A stretch of 31,097 nt of DNA from assembly GCA_039798065.1 (NCBI GenBank), contig JBDKGS010000016.1, positions 1-31,097 on the forward strand. The letters are read 5' to 3'. Shown here in pieces: positions 7,356 through 15,702 of the stretch. Source of the DNA: UBA5070 sp039798065 (lineage in GTDB: Bacteria; Fibrobacterota; Fibrobacteria; UBA5070). Made by a program: the position numbers and the translations under genes. The notes beneath the pieces are model-generated. The model was not told the DNA's origin. It searched no databases and worked only from the letters and a program-made list of their open reading frames with translations. Position 1 is the first letter of the stretch. Each line of letters begins with the position of its first letter.

Positions 7356-9476
7356 GCGTTTTGGCGCAGGTACGCCATAAGATTTGTAGCGCTGGTAGTT
7401 TCCAAGCACAATGGCGCATTTGTTCAGGACCAGGGATGCATCGAGCTCTGGCCTGATCTTGGTTCGGCGAACGGCTTCGCGAATGTCGTCTGGCGAATGT
7501 TGACCTTGTTCCAAAATTAGAAGGCAATGGTCACTGGATCGCAATGCAATCGAGGCGTCGGTGACCAAAAGTACCGGGGGAGTATCGATGATTACAACAT
7601 CGAATCGTCCGCGCAATTCGCCAACAAACGAGTCAAATGCCGGAGAAGAGAGTAGTTCGGACGGGGAACCTGGGCAATTACCACACGGCACAAACCAGAA
7701 ATCCGGAATGGCTGCGTAGCTCTGGATAACACTTTCCATAGAGGCTTTGCCAAGGATGAGTTCGGCAAGCCCTGGGCTGGCATTCACTCCAAAGATCGAA
7801 TTCAGCTGCCCCATTCTTAGGTCGGCATCGACCAATACCACCTTTTTGCCCGCTGCTGCCAGCAGGGTAGCGAGGTTGGCACTCAGGAAACTTTTTCCGA
7901 CACCGGGGGTTAGTCCACTGATGCAAAGAACTTTGTGGCGTCGGCTAAGTAACGTGAATTCAACCGCAGTTCGCAAGCTTCGAATGCTCTCCACTGCCAA
8001 GTCGGAGGGGTCGACGATCGATAAAAGACGTGGGGGGCTGGCGTTTCTGGCAATCCGCACCTGGGTTTTGCTTACCGGAATTTGAGCGATCACGGTGAGG
8101 CCGGTCATGCGCTCAAGCGAAGATGCGTCTTGGATACCCTTGTCAAAAGCCTTCCGCCCGACAAGAATGAGGAAGCCGATCAGGAAGCCAGCGACAACAC
8201 CAAATCCCGCTATCGCTCCACGATCAGGACGGACAGGAGATGTCGGCACGATTGAAGTATCGAGGACGCGTGCACTTCCGACCTCGCCAGCCTTGACGAC
8301 TTCAAGCTGCTGCATTTTATCTAGCATCGCTTGGTAAAATTCGGTCGCCACGGTTACATCACGAGTCAATTTCAGGACTTCTTGTTGGGTTTTCGGCAGC
8401 TTACGCACCTTGCCGCTGGATCTACCCATCGTCTGCCGGACCTGACTCATCTGCGCGTTTAAGGCGGCGATCTGAGGGTGATTTTCCTCGTAGAGCCGTG
8501 AAAGCTCTTTTTTACGCTGTTCAAGCTCAAGGATTTGTTTTCCGAAATCGACCTGCTGTTCCAGGGCAATTTTAGCCTCTGATGTGAGATCCACAGTTCC
8601 CATGGATAACCGGAAAGAGTTCAGCACGGAATCAGCAGAATCCAGCCGCGCCTTCACATACGGAATTTGCTGACGCAGAAATTCCAGGGTCTTTCGGGCT
8701 TCGGCGGACTTGGAATCAATGTTCTGCCGCATGTAGGAGCGCACGATTTCGTTTAGGACGATGGAGGCTAATTCGGGATCGGTATCTTCGTAGCGCAGTT
8801 CGATGATGCCGGTGTTCTTGCCTTTTTCTTTTACAGCAAGCGGACCTCGCACCTTTCGAAGCGCCCAAGACGGACTCGCACGGGACAGTAAGAACAGCTC
8901 GCCCGGTTCGGATTGGAGGAAATCGACACGCAGCCTAAGCGTATCGATGCCGACAACGAATTCAACGGCCTGACCCACGGGTACCTGGAACAGTTCTTTC
9001 TCCATTGGGTCGACCAAGATCAACGATGTGTCGTTCAAAGTCTTAAGCTGCCAAGTGGATTGGGCGTCTTCAGGTAAGGGAGGCAGAGACAACTCTCCGA
9101 CACGGATTCGGCCTTCCTTACCGAGCAATCTCCTGTAGGAGGTTCGGGCAAACCCAAGATTGCGCAAATGGAGTGTTTCGGACACCGGTTCCAGGACCAT
9201 TCGGCTGCGAAGTACCTCAATCTCGGTCTCTGCCGCCGAGGTACTTCCGAACATATCCTCTAACTCTCCGTATTGCCCGAAAGACTCCCCATTGTTCGCG
9301 ATTTCAATTTGGATCAACGCATCAGCTTGGTAGATGGACGGTTTCCAGCGAGAAACAAATTGTCCTGCCCCAGCCCCGATCAGAGTGGTAAGAACAAGGA
9401 ATTTCCACTTCTTAATGATCAGGTCAACCCAATCGGTAAGACTGGCCTCTCCGCTAGAGTGATCTATCATCGCCAT
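7347..9476 (-). CDS. wzc: Wzc-like chain-length determinant and tyrosine autokinase (BY-kinase)
   Basis: This inner-membrane protein controls polymer length and export by cycles of tyrosine phosphorylation. With the start used here it has 709 residues: a Wzz domain with the first membrane helix near 25-42, a periplasmic coiled-coil-rich part (about 240-400), a second helix near 422-440, and a cytoplasmic kinase domain. Kinase motifs are Walker A SGLTPGVGKS (520-529), Walker A' VVLVDADLR (546-554) and Walker B VVIIDTPP (627-634). The C-terminal tyrosine cluster is small: Tyr694, 697 and 700. I chose ATG at 9476 because its first base is the last base of the wzb stop (TGATG) and GAGGA lies 7 bases upstream; a GTG at 9503 would add 9 residues. 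Confidence 0.93.
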   Translation of the reverse strand: MAMIDHSSGEASLTDWVDLIIKKWKFLVLTTLIGAGAGQFVSRWKPSIYQADALIQIEIANNGESFGQYGELEDMFGSTSAAETEIEVLRSRMVLEPVSETLHLRNLGFARTSYRRLLGKEGRIRVGELSLPPLPEDAQSTWQLKTLNDTSLILVDPMEKELFQVPVGQAVEFVVGIDTLRLRVDFLQSEPGELFLLSRASPSWALRKVRGPLAVKEKGKNTGIIELRYEDTDPELASIVLNEIVRSYMRQNIDSKSAEARKTLEFLRQQIPYVKARLDSADSVLNSFRLSMGTVDLTSEAKIALEQQVDFGKQILELEQRKKELSRLYEENHPQIAALNAQMSQVRQTMGRSSGKVRKLPKTQQEVLKLTRDVTVATEFYQAMLDKMQQLEVVKAGEVGSARVLDTSIVPTSPVRPDRGAIAGFGVVAGFLIGFLILVGRKAFDKGIQDASSLERMTGLTVIAQIPVSKTQVRIARNASPPRLLSIVDPSDLAVESIRSLRTAVEFTLLSRRHKVLCISGLTPGVGKSFLSANLATLLAAAGKKVVLVDADLRMGQLNSIFGVNASPGLAELILGKASMESVIQSYAAIPDFWFVPCGNCPGSPSELLSSPAFDSFVGELRGRFDVVIIDTPPVLLVTDASIALRSSDHCLLILEQGQHSPDDIREAVRRTKIRPELDASLVLNKCAIVLGNYQRYKSYGVPAPKRPA

Positions 9477-9910
9477 CACTCCGTCCTCAGAAGGGGGAGC
9501 CACACGCGTCCCATGCGTGAAATCGTTTGAAATGCGTCCTCGAAGCTCGCTCGGCCTTGCCGATACGGATCGGGAACATCTTCATCTGATTCGTGGCCTA
9601 GTCGCCAGATCTTTCCAGTGGCCCAGGGAAAGAGATCACGCAGCAACTTTCGTTGACTTTCCTCCATCACCAGAACCAAGTCTGCACCAGTAAGCATTGT
9701 AGCCTCGATTTGCCGGGCTTTGTGCTTAGATAGGTCGTGTCCGTGCGTGCGACCGACGTCTAATGCGTCGGGTTCGGCTGGATTTCCCACGAGCGCCCCC
9801 GTCCCTGCGGATTCCACCGTTAGCCCAGGGACCATGTCCCTGAACCAAGCCTCAGCAAGAGGGCTTCGGCAGATATTACCCGTGCAGACGACTAGAAGAC
9901 GTTTCACCAA
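9476..9910 (-). CDS. wzb: Wzb-like low-molecular-weight protein tyrosine phosphatase
   Basis: A 144-residue cytoplasmic phosphatase that removes phosphate from tyrosines of the partner kinase Wzc. The P-loop CTGNICRS (9-16) has the CX5R signature with nucleophile Cys9 and Arg15. The general-acid aspartate lies in DPYRQG (114-119). Length matches the family. The start overlaps the end of wza by 7 bases, and the stop shares a base with the wzc start, giving the classic wza-wzb-wzc order with translational coupling. Nothing unusual is seen in the active site. Confidence 0.95.
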   Translation of the reverse strand: MVKRLLVVCTGNICRSPLAEAWFRDMVPGLTVESAGTGALVGNPAEPDALDVGRTHGHDLSKHKARQIEATMLTGADLVLVMEESQRKLLRDLFPWATGKIWRLGHESDEDVPDPYRQGRASFEDAFQTISRMGRVWLPLLRTE

Positions 9911-11076
9911 TTTTCCTTGAGTGTTTGAAGGTTGACCGACGAGCCGGTTCCTGTAGCCACGGTGGAGTTGATGACGCCTGCGATGGGAACCAGTTGCTGG
10001 AAGACCCTGCTCCAGCGACTTAATCCGGACTGGTCGACGTAGACGAGGTCCCGTGGACGCAACTGAAACTGGCCCGCAAAAGCTAGAGCTACAGGGGAGC
10101 TGCCATCCAACCGGTAGACCGTGACTTTGGCAGAATCCTTGGCCCTCATCACGTAGACGCCGGCAGAATTGGCTGAAATGGTGTTGAAGCCGCCGACTTG
10201 AGTAAGCCCGCGCACCAAGCTCAATCGCCCGTTGATGAGAGGAACCATTCCAGGTGTAGCAACTTCACCTAGGACATACACAACCCGATCGGTGGCTGCA
10301 GGAACTCTGATTTGATCGCCTGGGTGGAGGCGGATGCTATCGAGATGAGCTCCTGCTTCCTGAAGTCCTTCAACGTCGAGTTCGTACGTGCGGCCGTCGC
10401 GAACCAGCTGCACACCTGATGGATCGCCGGTGGGAAGAATACCACCCACCCGATCGAGGAGCTCGGCGAGATTCATCGGCATGTCTTCGATTGCCACCAT
10501 CCCTGGCTGCCTGACATGACCAGAAACGAAGACCCTCTGGCTGCGGAATGCCGAGATTTTAACGTCGACTTGCGGATCTTTGAGAACTTTGGCCAAGTCC
10601 CTGGTGATCAAACTTTGCAGTTCCGTGGTGGTCATTCCGACCACCTTGACTCTGCCCATGAAAGGGAAGAAAAAAGTACCGTCCGCATCGACAAGTTGAC
10701 CGGAGGCCAAGTCATTTCGGTATTGTCCGAGTGGGAGGGTCAGCTCTGGGTGATCCCAAATCGTGATGATCAGGACATCGAATGGACCGATTTTGTAACC
10801 AGGGGCGGTGCCTTCTAAGAGCTGACGGGGGATTGTTGCTCGGGGTGGGGTGAAAATGTTCACATTCCGAGCATCGAGGTCCACCACATTGACTGTGATG
10901 TTACCGATCTTAACTTCTTCACCTTGCCCTGGCAGCTCGGGCATGTGCATGAATGAGGCGCATCCTGATAACAGATGCAATACAAGTAACGGGAAGGATA
11001 TGGCGATAAAACGCATGTGATTCAAGATAACAAAACAACCTTGGATAAAACGCCAGCGGGTTTTGTTGTTTGACAT
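9904..11076 (-). CDS. wza: Wza-like outer-membrane polysaccharide export lipoprotein
   Basis: A 390-residue polysaccharide export protein forming the outer-membrane channel for the polymer. A signal peptide with lipobox LLSGC (Cys39) is followed by the Poly_export segment GYKIGPFDVLIITIWDHPEL and two SLBB-type domains, RVFVSGHVRQPGMVAIEDMP and VYVLGEVATPGMVPLINGR being their starts. The C-terminus is moderately hydrophobic, as expected for the amphipathic transmembrane helix of Wza. A second in-frame ATG at 11016 would give a tidier 19-residue signal peptide; neither start has a clear ribosome-binding site, so the start is uncertain. A TAGTAT hexamer just upstream of 11076 could be a -10 box and would favour the shorter form. 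It is the first gene of the minus-strand export and assembly operon. Confidence 0.92.
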   Translation of the reverse strand: MSNNKTRWRFIQGCFVILNHMRFIAISFPLLVLHLLSGCASFMHMPELPGQGEEVKIGNITVNVVDLDARNVNIFTPPRATIPRQLLEGTAPGYKIGPFDVLIITIWDHPELTLPLGQYRNDLASGQLVDADGTFFFPFMGRVKVVGMTTTELQSLITRDLAKVLKDPQVDVKISAFRSQRVFVSGHVRQPGMVAIEDMPMNLAELLDRVGGILPTGDPSGVQLVRDGRTYELDVEGLQEAGAHLDSIRLHPGDQIRVPAATDRVVYVLGEVATPGMVPLINGRLSLVRGLTQVGGFNTISANSAGVYVMRAKDSAKVTVYRLDGSSPVALAFAGQFQLRPRDLVYVDQSGLSRWSRVFQQLVPIAGVINSTVATGTGSSVNLQTLKENW

Positions 11077-11111
11077 CGAACTTAGCGAATACTAGACCCG
11101 CTGATGTGCCA

Positions 11112-11160
11112 AATTCCACCACCAGGGGAGAGCACAGCTTTCCCCTGGTGTGGTGGAATT
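11112..11160 (-). terminator. Long near-perfect hairpin after the beta-helix gene
   Basis: Arms at 11112-11133 and 11137-11160 pair over 22 base pairs with one G-T pair and a 2-base bulge, leaving a 3-base loop. It starts 5 bases after the stop of the beta-helix gene and lies directly upstream of wza. No T-run follows, so it is not a textbook intrinsic terminator. It may stop or stabilise the beta-helix transcript, or separate it from the wza operon. The symmetry is directly visible; the role is inferred. Confidence 0.6.
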
Positions 11161-11164
11161 CACT

Positions 11165-13747
11165 CTAATCGGGAGCGGCCAAGCCGGTCGCGGTCCCGTC
11201 CACAACCAGGAAAAACTGACCTGGAGACGATGGTCTCCAAGTGCCGTTTCCAGCTGCATCCGGGAGGATTTCCGTAACCATGCGGCCGCGAAGATCGAAG
11301 ATCGATCCTTTTCCAGAAAGGCGTTCGATTACCCATTCTTGCTGCTTCCTATACAAACGCTGGAATCCCCGTTTTTGTACAGGTGGTGCAGTGGGTGAAT
11401 CGGCCGTGACTTTGTCGATCTGGAAGGCGACCGTTGCTCCGAAGCCTGGGAGCTCTGCAGAGCCGATCTTCACGCCCGAGGTCGAGAGCCAAGTGCCGCC
11501 ACTCAAAGTGGTTGTTGTAGAGGTTGGCAGAGCATTCACGAAGATTTGTGCCACTGGGGTCTTGTCGATTAGGCTCTTTTGGATGGTCCGCATGGATACA
11601 TCACCGAACCAATAAGCCGGAAAGCCGGACCCGGTCGTGAATTGGAGCATGGAGGCAGAATCGCCAGAGCTTGTCTGGAAGAGCAGATCGTAACGAGCCG
11701 GAAGGGTGTCCAACCGTAACACGGGAAGCGCTGCCAAGCGAATGGCGCCCTTTGCCGTTTGCACCACCGGACCTAATGGCTGGTTCAGTTCCGATCCGGC
11801 GGCCGTGAATGAGAGTTTCCACCATTGTCCGGCGGTGGTAGCAAAGCGTGAGGTTGTGCTGGATGTGGAGGCAGCTACAGATCCAGAAACCTTTTGGAGC
11901 GTGTACTTGGATAGGCTATTAGAAAGGGTATCTGTGGTCAGGTTGCCTGACGTCGCCCAACTCGTGGACGTCGTCGCCTTGAGTACTTCTTGGCCTAGCG
12001 CAGGATCGGTCGTCGAAACCCGTTGGCGTTCCCAGAGCGTCTTGCCGCCTTTGCCACAGCGGACCAGGGTCTTCATTTCATCACATTGGTAATTGCCTTG
12101 CAGGCGTTCGTAGGCTGTCGCGAAGCGGTCGGCAGCAGTCTTGAAAATCACCTGACCCTGAAATGAGACGAGTACGTTGTCAGAAAACAGGTTTGTGCGA
12201 ATATCCTCGTCTGTGATCGAGGAATTGAGATAAAAGTCGATTTGTGCCGAGAGGTTATTAAAAAGCACATTTCCTTTTGCTGTGACTCTCCGAGGAATGT
12301 GGCACCCTATGCCGCGAGCATTTCCGTAAACCACATTGGAATCGATGCGCACGTCGTGCGAGTTGTTGTCTAGCGCGATTCCTGCGTATTCCTGACCCGG
12401 GCTGGATCGCCCCGACATGGCTCCAGGTGTCGACCTGATGATGTTCCTGCGAATCACGCTACCAGTGGCTCCCACAGCGGTGGGAGAGCCTGCGATGGTG
12501 TAGATTCCACCCCCATCTTCGGTGGTGATGCAATGATTACCGATCGTATTCTCTTCAACGATCGAATTCCGACCAGTGAATGTGATTCCGTTGTAGCCAA
12601 CGGAATCGATTTCGTTTCTTGCCACGAAGGATGTATCACCGCTGACTGCGATTCCGTGCCCGTTGCAACATCCGGGTCCATTTCCGTCAGGGCCCAGCTT
12701 GGAAAGTACCGCGACACCCTTGATCCGGTTGCGAACCGTACGATTGCCTGCGCCATGGTTGATGATGCCTGCGCTCGTTGGGCCGATGACTTGGTTGCCC
12801 ACAACCTGGTTTTGCCGTCCGCTGAGTCGGATGGCAACAAGTCCAGGGTGAGCGACTTGACAGTTCTCAACTTGGATGCCCGCGCTACCGTTGCCGTGTA
12901 TTCCAAGTGTGGTTGTTCCGAAGACCTTGATCCCAGACACGGTCACGTAGTTCGCCTTCGAAAGGTCGATTCCGGTGTCCAGGACAGCGGCTTCTACGGT
13001 GGGAAGTGTCGAGCCAGACGGGTCGATCCAGCGAAGGGTTGAATCGGAAGCCGTGTAGGCCCAGGTGCCAGGGACCTTGAGTGCAGAAGGGTGATTGGAT
13101 ACGAAGAAATGCGAGCTATCGAGAGCATACACGGGCTTGTCTGCGAATTTGAGTTCGGAAGCATCCGTGGAGGCGACAACATGCGTTTCCAGGGTCCACG
13201 GAGTTGTCCTGAAGTGAACAGATGCACCCGTCCAGTTTGACCCCAGCAATTGTGCCGAAACGATGGAGCTGTCCGTTGAACCACGTGTTGCGAAGAACCA
13301 GCCCGAATCAGCAGGCAGACGAGCGACTCTTAGAGGGATGGTGTCTCGGAAGACACCCTTTACCAAAAGCCCTGAGGGGATCTTGGCGACGCGGATTCCA
13401 GCCACGAGGTTGCCGGTGACTTTTACCGTGCCCCGAATCTCGGGCATGGCTCCTGATCCGTAGGCTGCGATTCGAATGGGATTTCCGGCATCACCTGAGT
13501 TCTTGATGCGCAGTTTTTCCCGCCAGACTGAACCGGCCTTGAGTAGGAGTTGGTCACCAGCTTGGAGAGTAACCCCATTGACCTTGGAAAGTGATTTCCA
13601 AGGTGTGGAAGATGATGTCGCTTCGGTTGCGGTCCTGGCGTCTGAACCGCCCACCGCGTCGAAGTAATATGACTTGGCTGCCGAGACAGATGCTGTCACG
13701 AACAGGGCGACAAAGAAAACTCTGACACGCAATGCCGAGGTCCTCAT
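11165..13747 (-). CDS. Secreted right-handed beta-helix protein with T9SS-like C-terminal sorting domain
   Basis: An 860-residue exported protein. The start at 13747 has an AGGGGA ribosome-binding site 6-7 bases upstream and gives a signal peptide (MRTSALRVRVFFVALFVTAS); an upstream in-frame start would add 22 residues. The mature N-terminus YYFDAVGGSDARTATEATSS, then TPWKSL, is typical of DUF1565/right-handed beta-helix proteins. Parallel beta-helix repeats follow at about 260-520, for instance GIHGNGSAGIQVENCQV and NEIDSVGYNGITFTGRNSIV. A beta-rich, carbohydrate-binding-like module follows at about 600-740. The last 60 residues (IFDLRGRMVTEILPD to PGQFFLVVDG) resemble type A T9SS sorting domains. 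Such proteins are often polysaccharide lyases, hydrolases or epimerases; no catalytic residues can be assigned. Confidence 0.82.
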   Translation of the reverse strand: MRTSALRVRVFFVALFVTASVSAAKSYYFDAVGGSDARTATEATSSSTPWKSLSKVNGVTLQAGDQLLLKAGSVWREKLRIKNSGDAGNPIRIAAYGSGAMPEIRGTVKVTGNLVAGIRVAKIPSGLLVKGVFRDTIPLRVARLPADSGWFFATRGSTDSSIVSAQLLGSNWTGASVHFRTTPWTLETHVVASTDASELKFADKPVYALDSSHFFVSNHPSALKVPGTWAYTASDSTLRWIDPSGSTLPTVEAAVLDTGIDLSKANYVTVSGIKVFGTTTLGIHGNGSAGIQVENCQVAHPGLVAIRLSGRQNQVVGNQVIGPTSAGIINHGAGNRTVRNRIKGVAVLSKLGPDGNGPGCCNGHGIAVSGDTSFVARNEIDSVGYNGITFTGRNSIVEENTIGNHCITTEDGGGIYTIAGSPTAVGATGSVIRRNIIRSTPGAMSGRSSPGQEYAGIALDNNSHDVRIDSNVVYGNARGIGCHIPRRVTAKGNVLFNNLSAQIDFYLNSSITDEDIRTNLFSDNVLVSFQGQVIFKTAADRFATAYERLQGNYQCDEMKTLVRCGKGGKTLWERQRVSTTDPALGQEVLKATTSTSWATSGNLTTDTLSNSLSKYTLQKVSGSVAASTSSTTSRFATTAGQWWKLSFTAAGSELNQPLGPVVQTAKGAIRLAALPVLRLDTLPARYDLLFQTSSGDSASMLQFTTGSGFPAYWFGDVSMRTIQKSLIDKTPVAQIFVNALPTSTTTTLSGGTWLSTSGVKIGSAELPGFGATVAFQIDKVTADSPTAPPVQKRGFQRLYRKQQEWVIERLSGKGSIFDLRGRMVTEILPDAAGNGTWRPSSPGQFFLVVDGTATGLAAPD

Positions 13748-13765
13748 GGCTTTCCCCTTTTTGAG

Positions 13766-13796
13766 TGGGGGCTGGCCTTCAGGCGCAATCCCCCCA
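13766..13796 (-). promoter_or_regulatory. Leader hairpin just upstream of the beta-helix gene ribosome-binding site
   Basis: On the minus strand TGGGGG and CCCCCA form an outer stem, and GCC-TGAA-GGC an inner stem-loop inside it. The structure ends about 9 bases before the AGGGGA ribosome-binding site. The G-rich arm or a neighbouring C-rich stretch could also compete with that site. It does not match a riboswitch class I recognise. Function is inferred from position. Confidence 0.35.
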
Positions 13797-14036
13797 TGAA
13801 GCCACTCTACCATTCTAGGACTCCCAAGTCCATCGGAAAATTCTCCATCTCGTCGGATTTTTTCTTCTTCCGATAAAGATCGGATTGCTTTCCGGTTTCC
13901 GCTGCGGAATTACCGCACAGGCATTCGTTTCAAGCACTTTGATGTAAGAAATTGTCATCTCTGATTCGCTGGGAAACAAGGGTGAATTACAGGTCGGTTA
14001 CTGGTTTGTCGAAAGTGTTCAAGTTCTGTCGAGAAG

Positions 14037-14045
14037 TGCTACTAT
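14037..14045 (+). promoter_or_regulatory. Possible extended -10 promoter element for the 14135 operon
   Basis: TGCTACTAT matches the extended -10 form TGn plus TATAAT at 4 of 6 hexamer positions. A poor -35 candidate, TTCAAG, sits 16 bases upstream. Initiation would fall near 14052 and leave a leader of about 83 bases before the ATG at 14135. Confidence 0.3.
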
Positions 14046-14134
14046 TTCCTGGCCATTTCAAATGCCGCGTGAATGCCGACTTCGTGGATTGTATCCTCGC
14101 ACATCAACACCGGTAACGCCCGGGAGCTTCAATT

Positions 14135-15475
14135 ATGCAGACACCGCAAGTCAACGACACGCTTCGTGAGGATCCCGCAAGGGTGTTCCTGGATTCGATA
14201 CTACCTCCAGAAGGGTTCAAGGGCGGCCTTTTCCCCTACATGCACAACAGCATGTCGGAATTTGTCCCGGGCAAGACTTCCATTTTCTACTCGGGTCCGT
14301 ACTGGGGGACGGAAGAGGTGCAGGCGGCCGTAGGGGCTCTGTTGTTCGGCCAATGGCTGGCTGCGGGAGAAGCCGTCCGGAAATTCGAGACCGAATTCGC
14401 GAGAAAGCTGGGGCAGAAACACGCGCTCATGGTGAATTCCGGTTCCAGCGCGAACTTGGTGCTGGTCACCGCCGCGAAGAAGCATTTCGAATGGGCGGAC
14501 GGCGATGAGATCATCGCTTCTGTGGTTGGATTCCCTACAACAACGGCGCCAGTGGTTCAAGCCGGTCTCAAGTGCGTGTTCGTCGACATCGAAATGGATT
14601 CGCTGAATTTCGATCTCGACAAGGTGGAAGCGGCCATCACGCCGCGCACCCGTGCGATTCTGGTTTCGCCGGTGCTTGGAAACGCACCGGACATGGATCG
14701 TCTTGTCAAGATCTGTCGGGAACATGGGCTGGTGTTCCTGCTGGACGATTGCGATTCGCTGGGAAGCAAATGGAACGGGAAGCTCCTGAATACCTACGCT
14801 TTCGCCTCTTCCAATTCGTTCTACTCCAGCCATCACCTGTGCACTGGCGAAGGTGGGATGGTGGTCTCGGACGACACCGGCTACATGAAGATCGCGCGTT
14901 CCATCGCTTGGTGGGGGCGCGACTGTTTTTGCGTGGGAAAAGCAAACCTGCTCAAGGACGGCTCGTGTGGCGATCGATTCAAGAAGTGGCTCGCTCCGGA
15001 GTACGACGAGGTGGTGGATCACAGGTACGTGTTCACACAGATGGGCTACAACCTCAAACCGCTCGATTTGCAAGGTGCGATCGGGAGCGTCCAGCTTGGG
15101 CGTTTCGACGAGATCCACGAACGCAGGAGGAATGCGTACACCAGGATTTCCGCGGCCCTGCGCAATCATCTTGACGTTTCTGTACCCGATGCCTTGCCTC
15201 AAGCCGAAACGTCGTGGTTCGGGGTTCCCTTGGTCTGCCGTTCCAAGGAGCAAAAGCAGCGGTTGGTCCAGCATTTCGAAAACGCCAAGATTCAGACTCG
15301 TCCGTATTTCGCGGGGAACCTGCTGATTCACCCAGGTTACCGCCATCTGGGAGACTACAGGGCCTTCCCGAACGCCAATTTGGTCCTGGATCGGGTGTTC
15401 TTCATCGGGTCTGCACCGCATTACACCGAACCTGTGTTCGCGTACATAGAAGATGTGGCGAAGGCATTTATCTAG
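14135..15475 (+). CDS. rfbH: RfbH/E1-type PMP- and iron-sulfur-dependent sugar 3-dehydratase
   Basis: A 446-residue DegT/DnrJ/EryC1 fold protein in which the PLP-binding lysine is replaced by histidine (His233 in SFYSSHHLCTGEGG, 228-241), the mark of 3-dehydratases such as RfbH/DdhC/AscC and ColD. Four cysteines follow the E1 iron-sulfur layout: Cys206, Cys264, Cys266 and Cys278. The first spacing is exactly 57 residues as in E1, while the last is 11 instead of the usual 7. E1 removes the C3 hydroxyl of CDP-4-keto-6-deoxyglucose on the way to 3,6-dideoxyhexoses and needs a flavin/iron-sulfur reductase (E3), which is not in this window. GGGAG lies 8 bases before the ATG. The CDP-sugar substrate is inferred from the family. 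Confidence 0.87.
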   Translation: MQTPQVNDTLREDPARVFLDSILPPEGFKGGLFPYMHNSMSEFVPGKTSIFYSGPYWGTEEVQAAVGALLFGQWLAAGEAVRKFETEFARKLGQKHALMVNSGSSANLVLVTAAKKHFEWADGDEIIASVVGFPTTTAPVVQAGLKCVFVDIEMDSLNFDLDKVEAAITPRTRAILVSPVLGNAPDMDRLVKICREHGLVFLLDDCDSLGSKWNGKLLNTYAFASSNSFYSSHHLCTGEGGMVVSDDTGYMKIARSIAWWGRDCFCVGKANLLKDGSCGDRFKKWLAPEYDEVVDHRYVFTQMGYNLKPLDLQGAIGSVQLGRFDEIHERRRNAYTRISAALRNHLDVSVPDALPQAETSWFGVPLVCRSKEQKQRLVQHFENAKIQTRPYFAGNLLIHPGYRHLGDYRAFPNANLVLDRVFFIGSAPHYTEPVFAYIEDVAKAFI

Positions 15476-15702
15476 TGGTAGCCTGCCTGAAGGACTTGAG
15501 ACGAATCAAACTCCTCGACCGGAGAGGCGATGCGGCACCTTATATTTGTGAGTGATACGGATTTTTTTCCTATTACCAGATATGGCTTGCGAGCTTCCAT
15601 GAATTATTGCCACATTCGCACGGTGTCGCGTGAATTGACCGGACCAGCCTCCTTTGTTGGGGGATCGGTAGGTTCACCTTCGCCTCGCGCCGGTGAAAAC
15701 AT

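Larger units (their letters stand above)
13748..14134. other. Divergent intergenic region between beta-helix gene and the plus-strand glycan operon
   Basis: This 387-base gap separates two divergently transcribed operons and has no credible gene. It contains the minus-strand leader with its hairpin, an A+T-richer middle around 13850-13990 where promoters for both directions would be expected, and an extended -10-like box near 14040. No transcription-factor site was recognised. Confidence 0.6.

Noticed and set aside
1..11076. Search for a Wzy polymerase and an initiating sugar-phosphate transferase
   Set aside because: The only many-helix protein in this region is the flippase, and no WbaP/WecA-like motif was seen, so neither is claimed.
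13766..13796. Considered a cyclic di-GMP or other known riboswitch
   Set aside because: The conserved core sequences of those classes are not present; only a simple nested hairpin is seen.
14201..15421. A 406-residue open frame on the minus strand opposite the dehydratase gene
   Set aside because: It is antisense to a gene with clear catalytic motifs, and its translation shows no family features.
15475..15484. GGTAGC resembling the core of an ops/JUMPstart element
   Set aside because: The match is only partial and lies after a gene instead of in a long operon leader.
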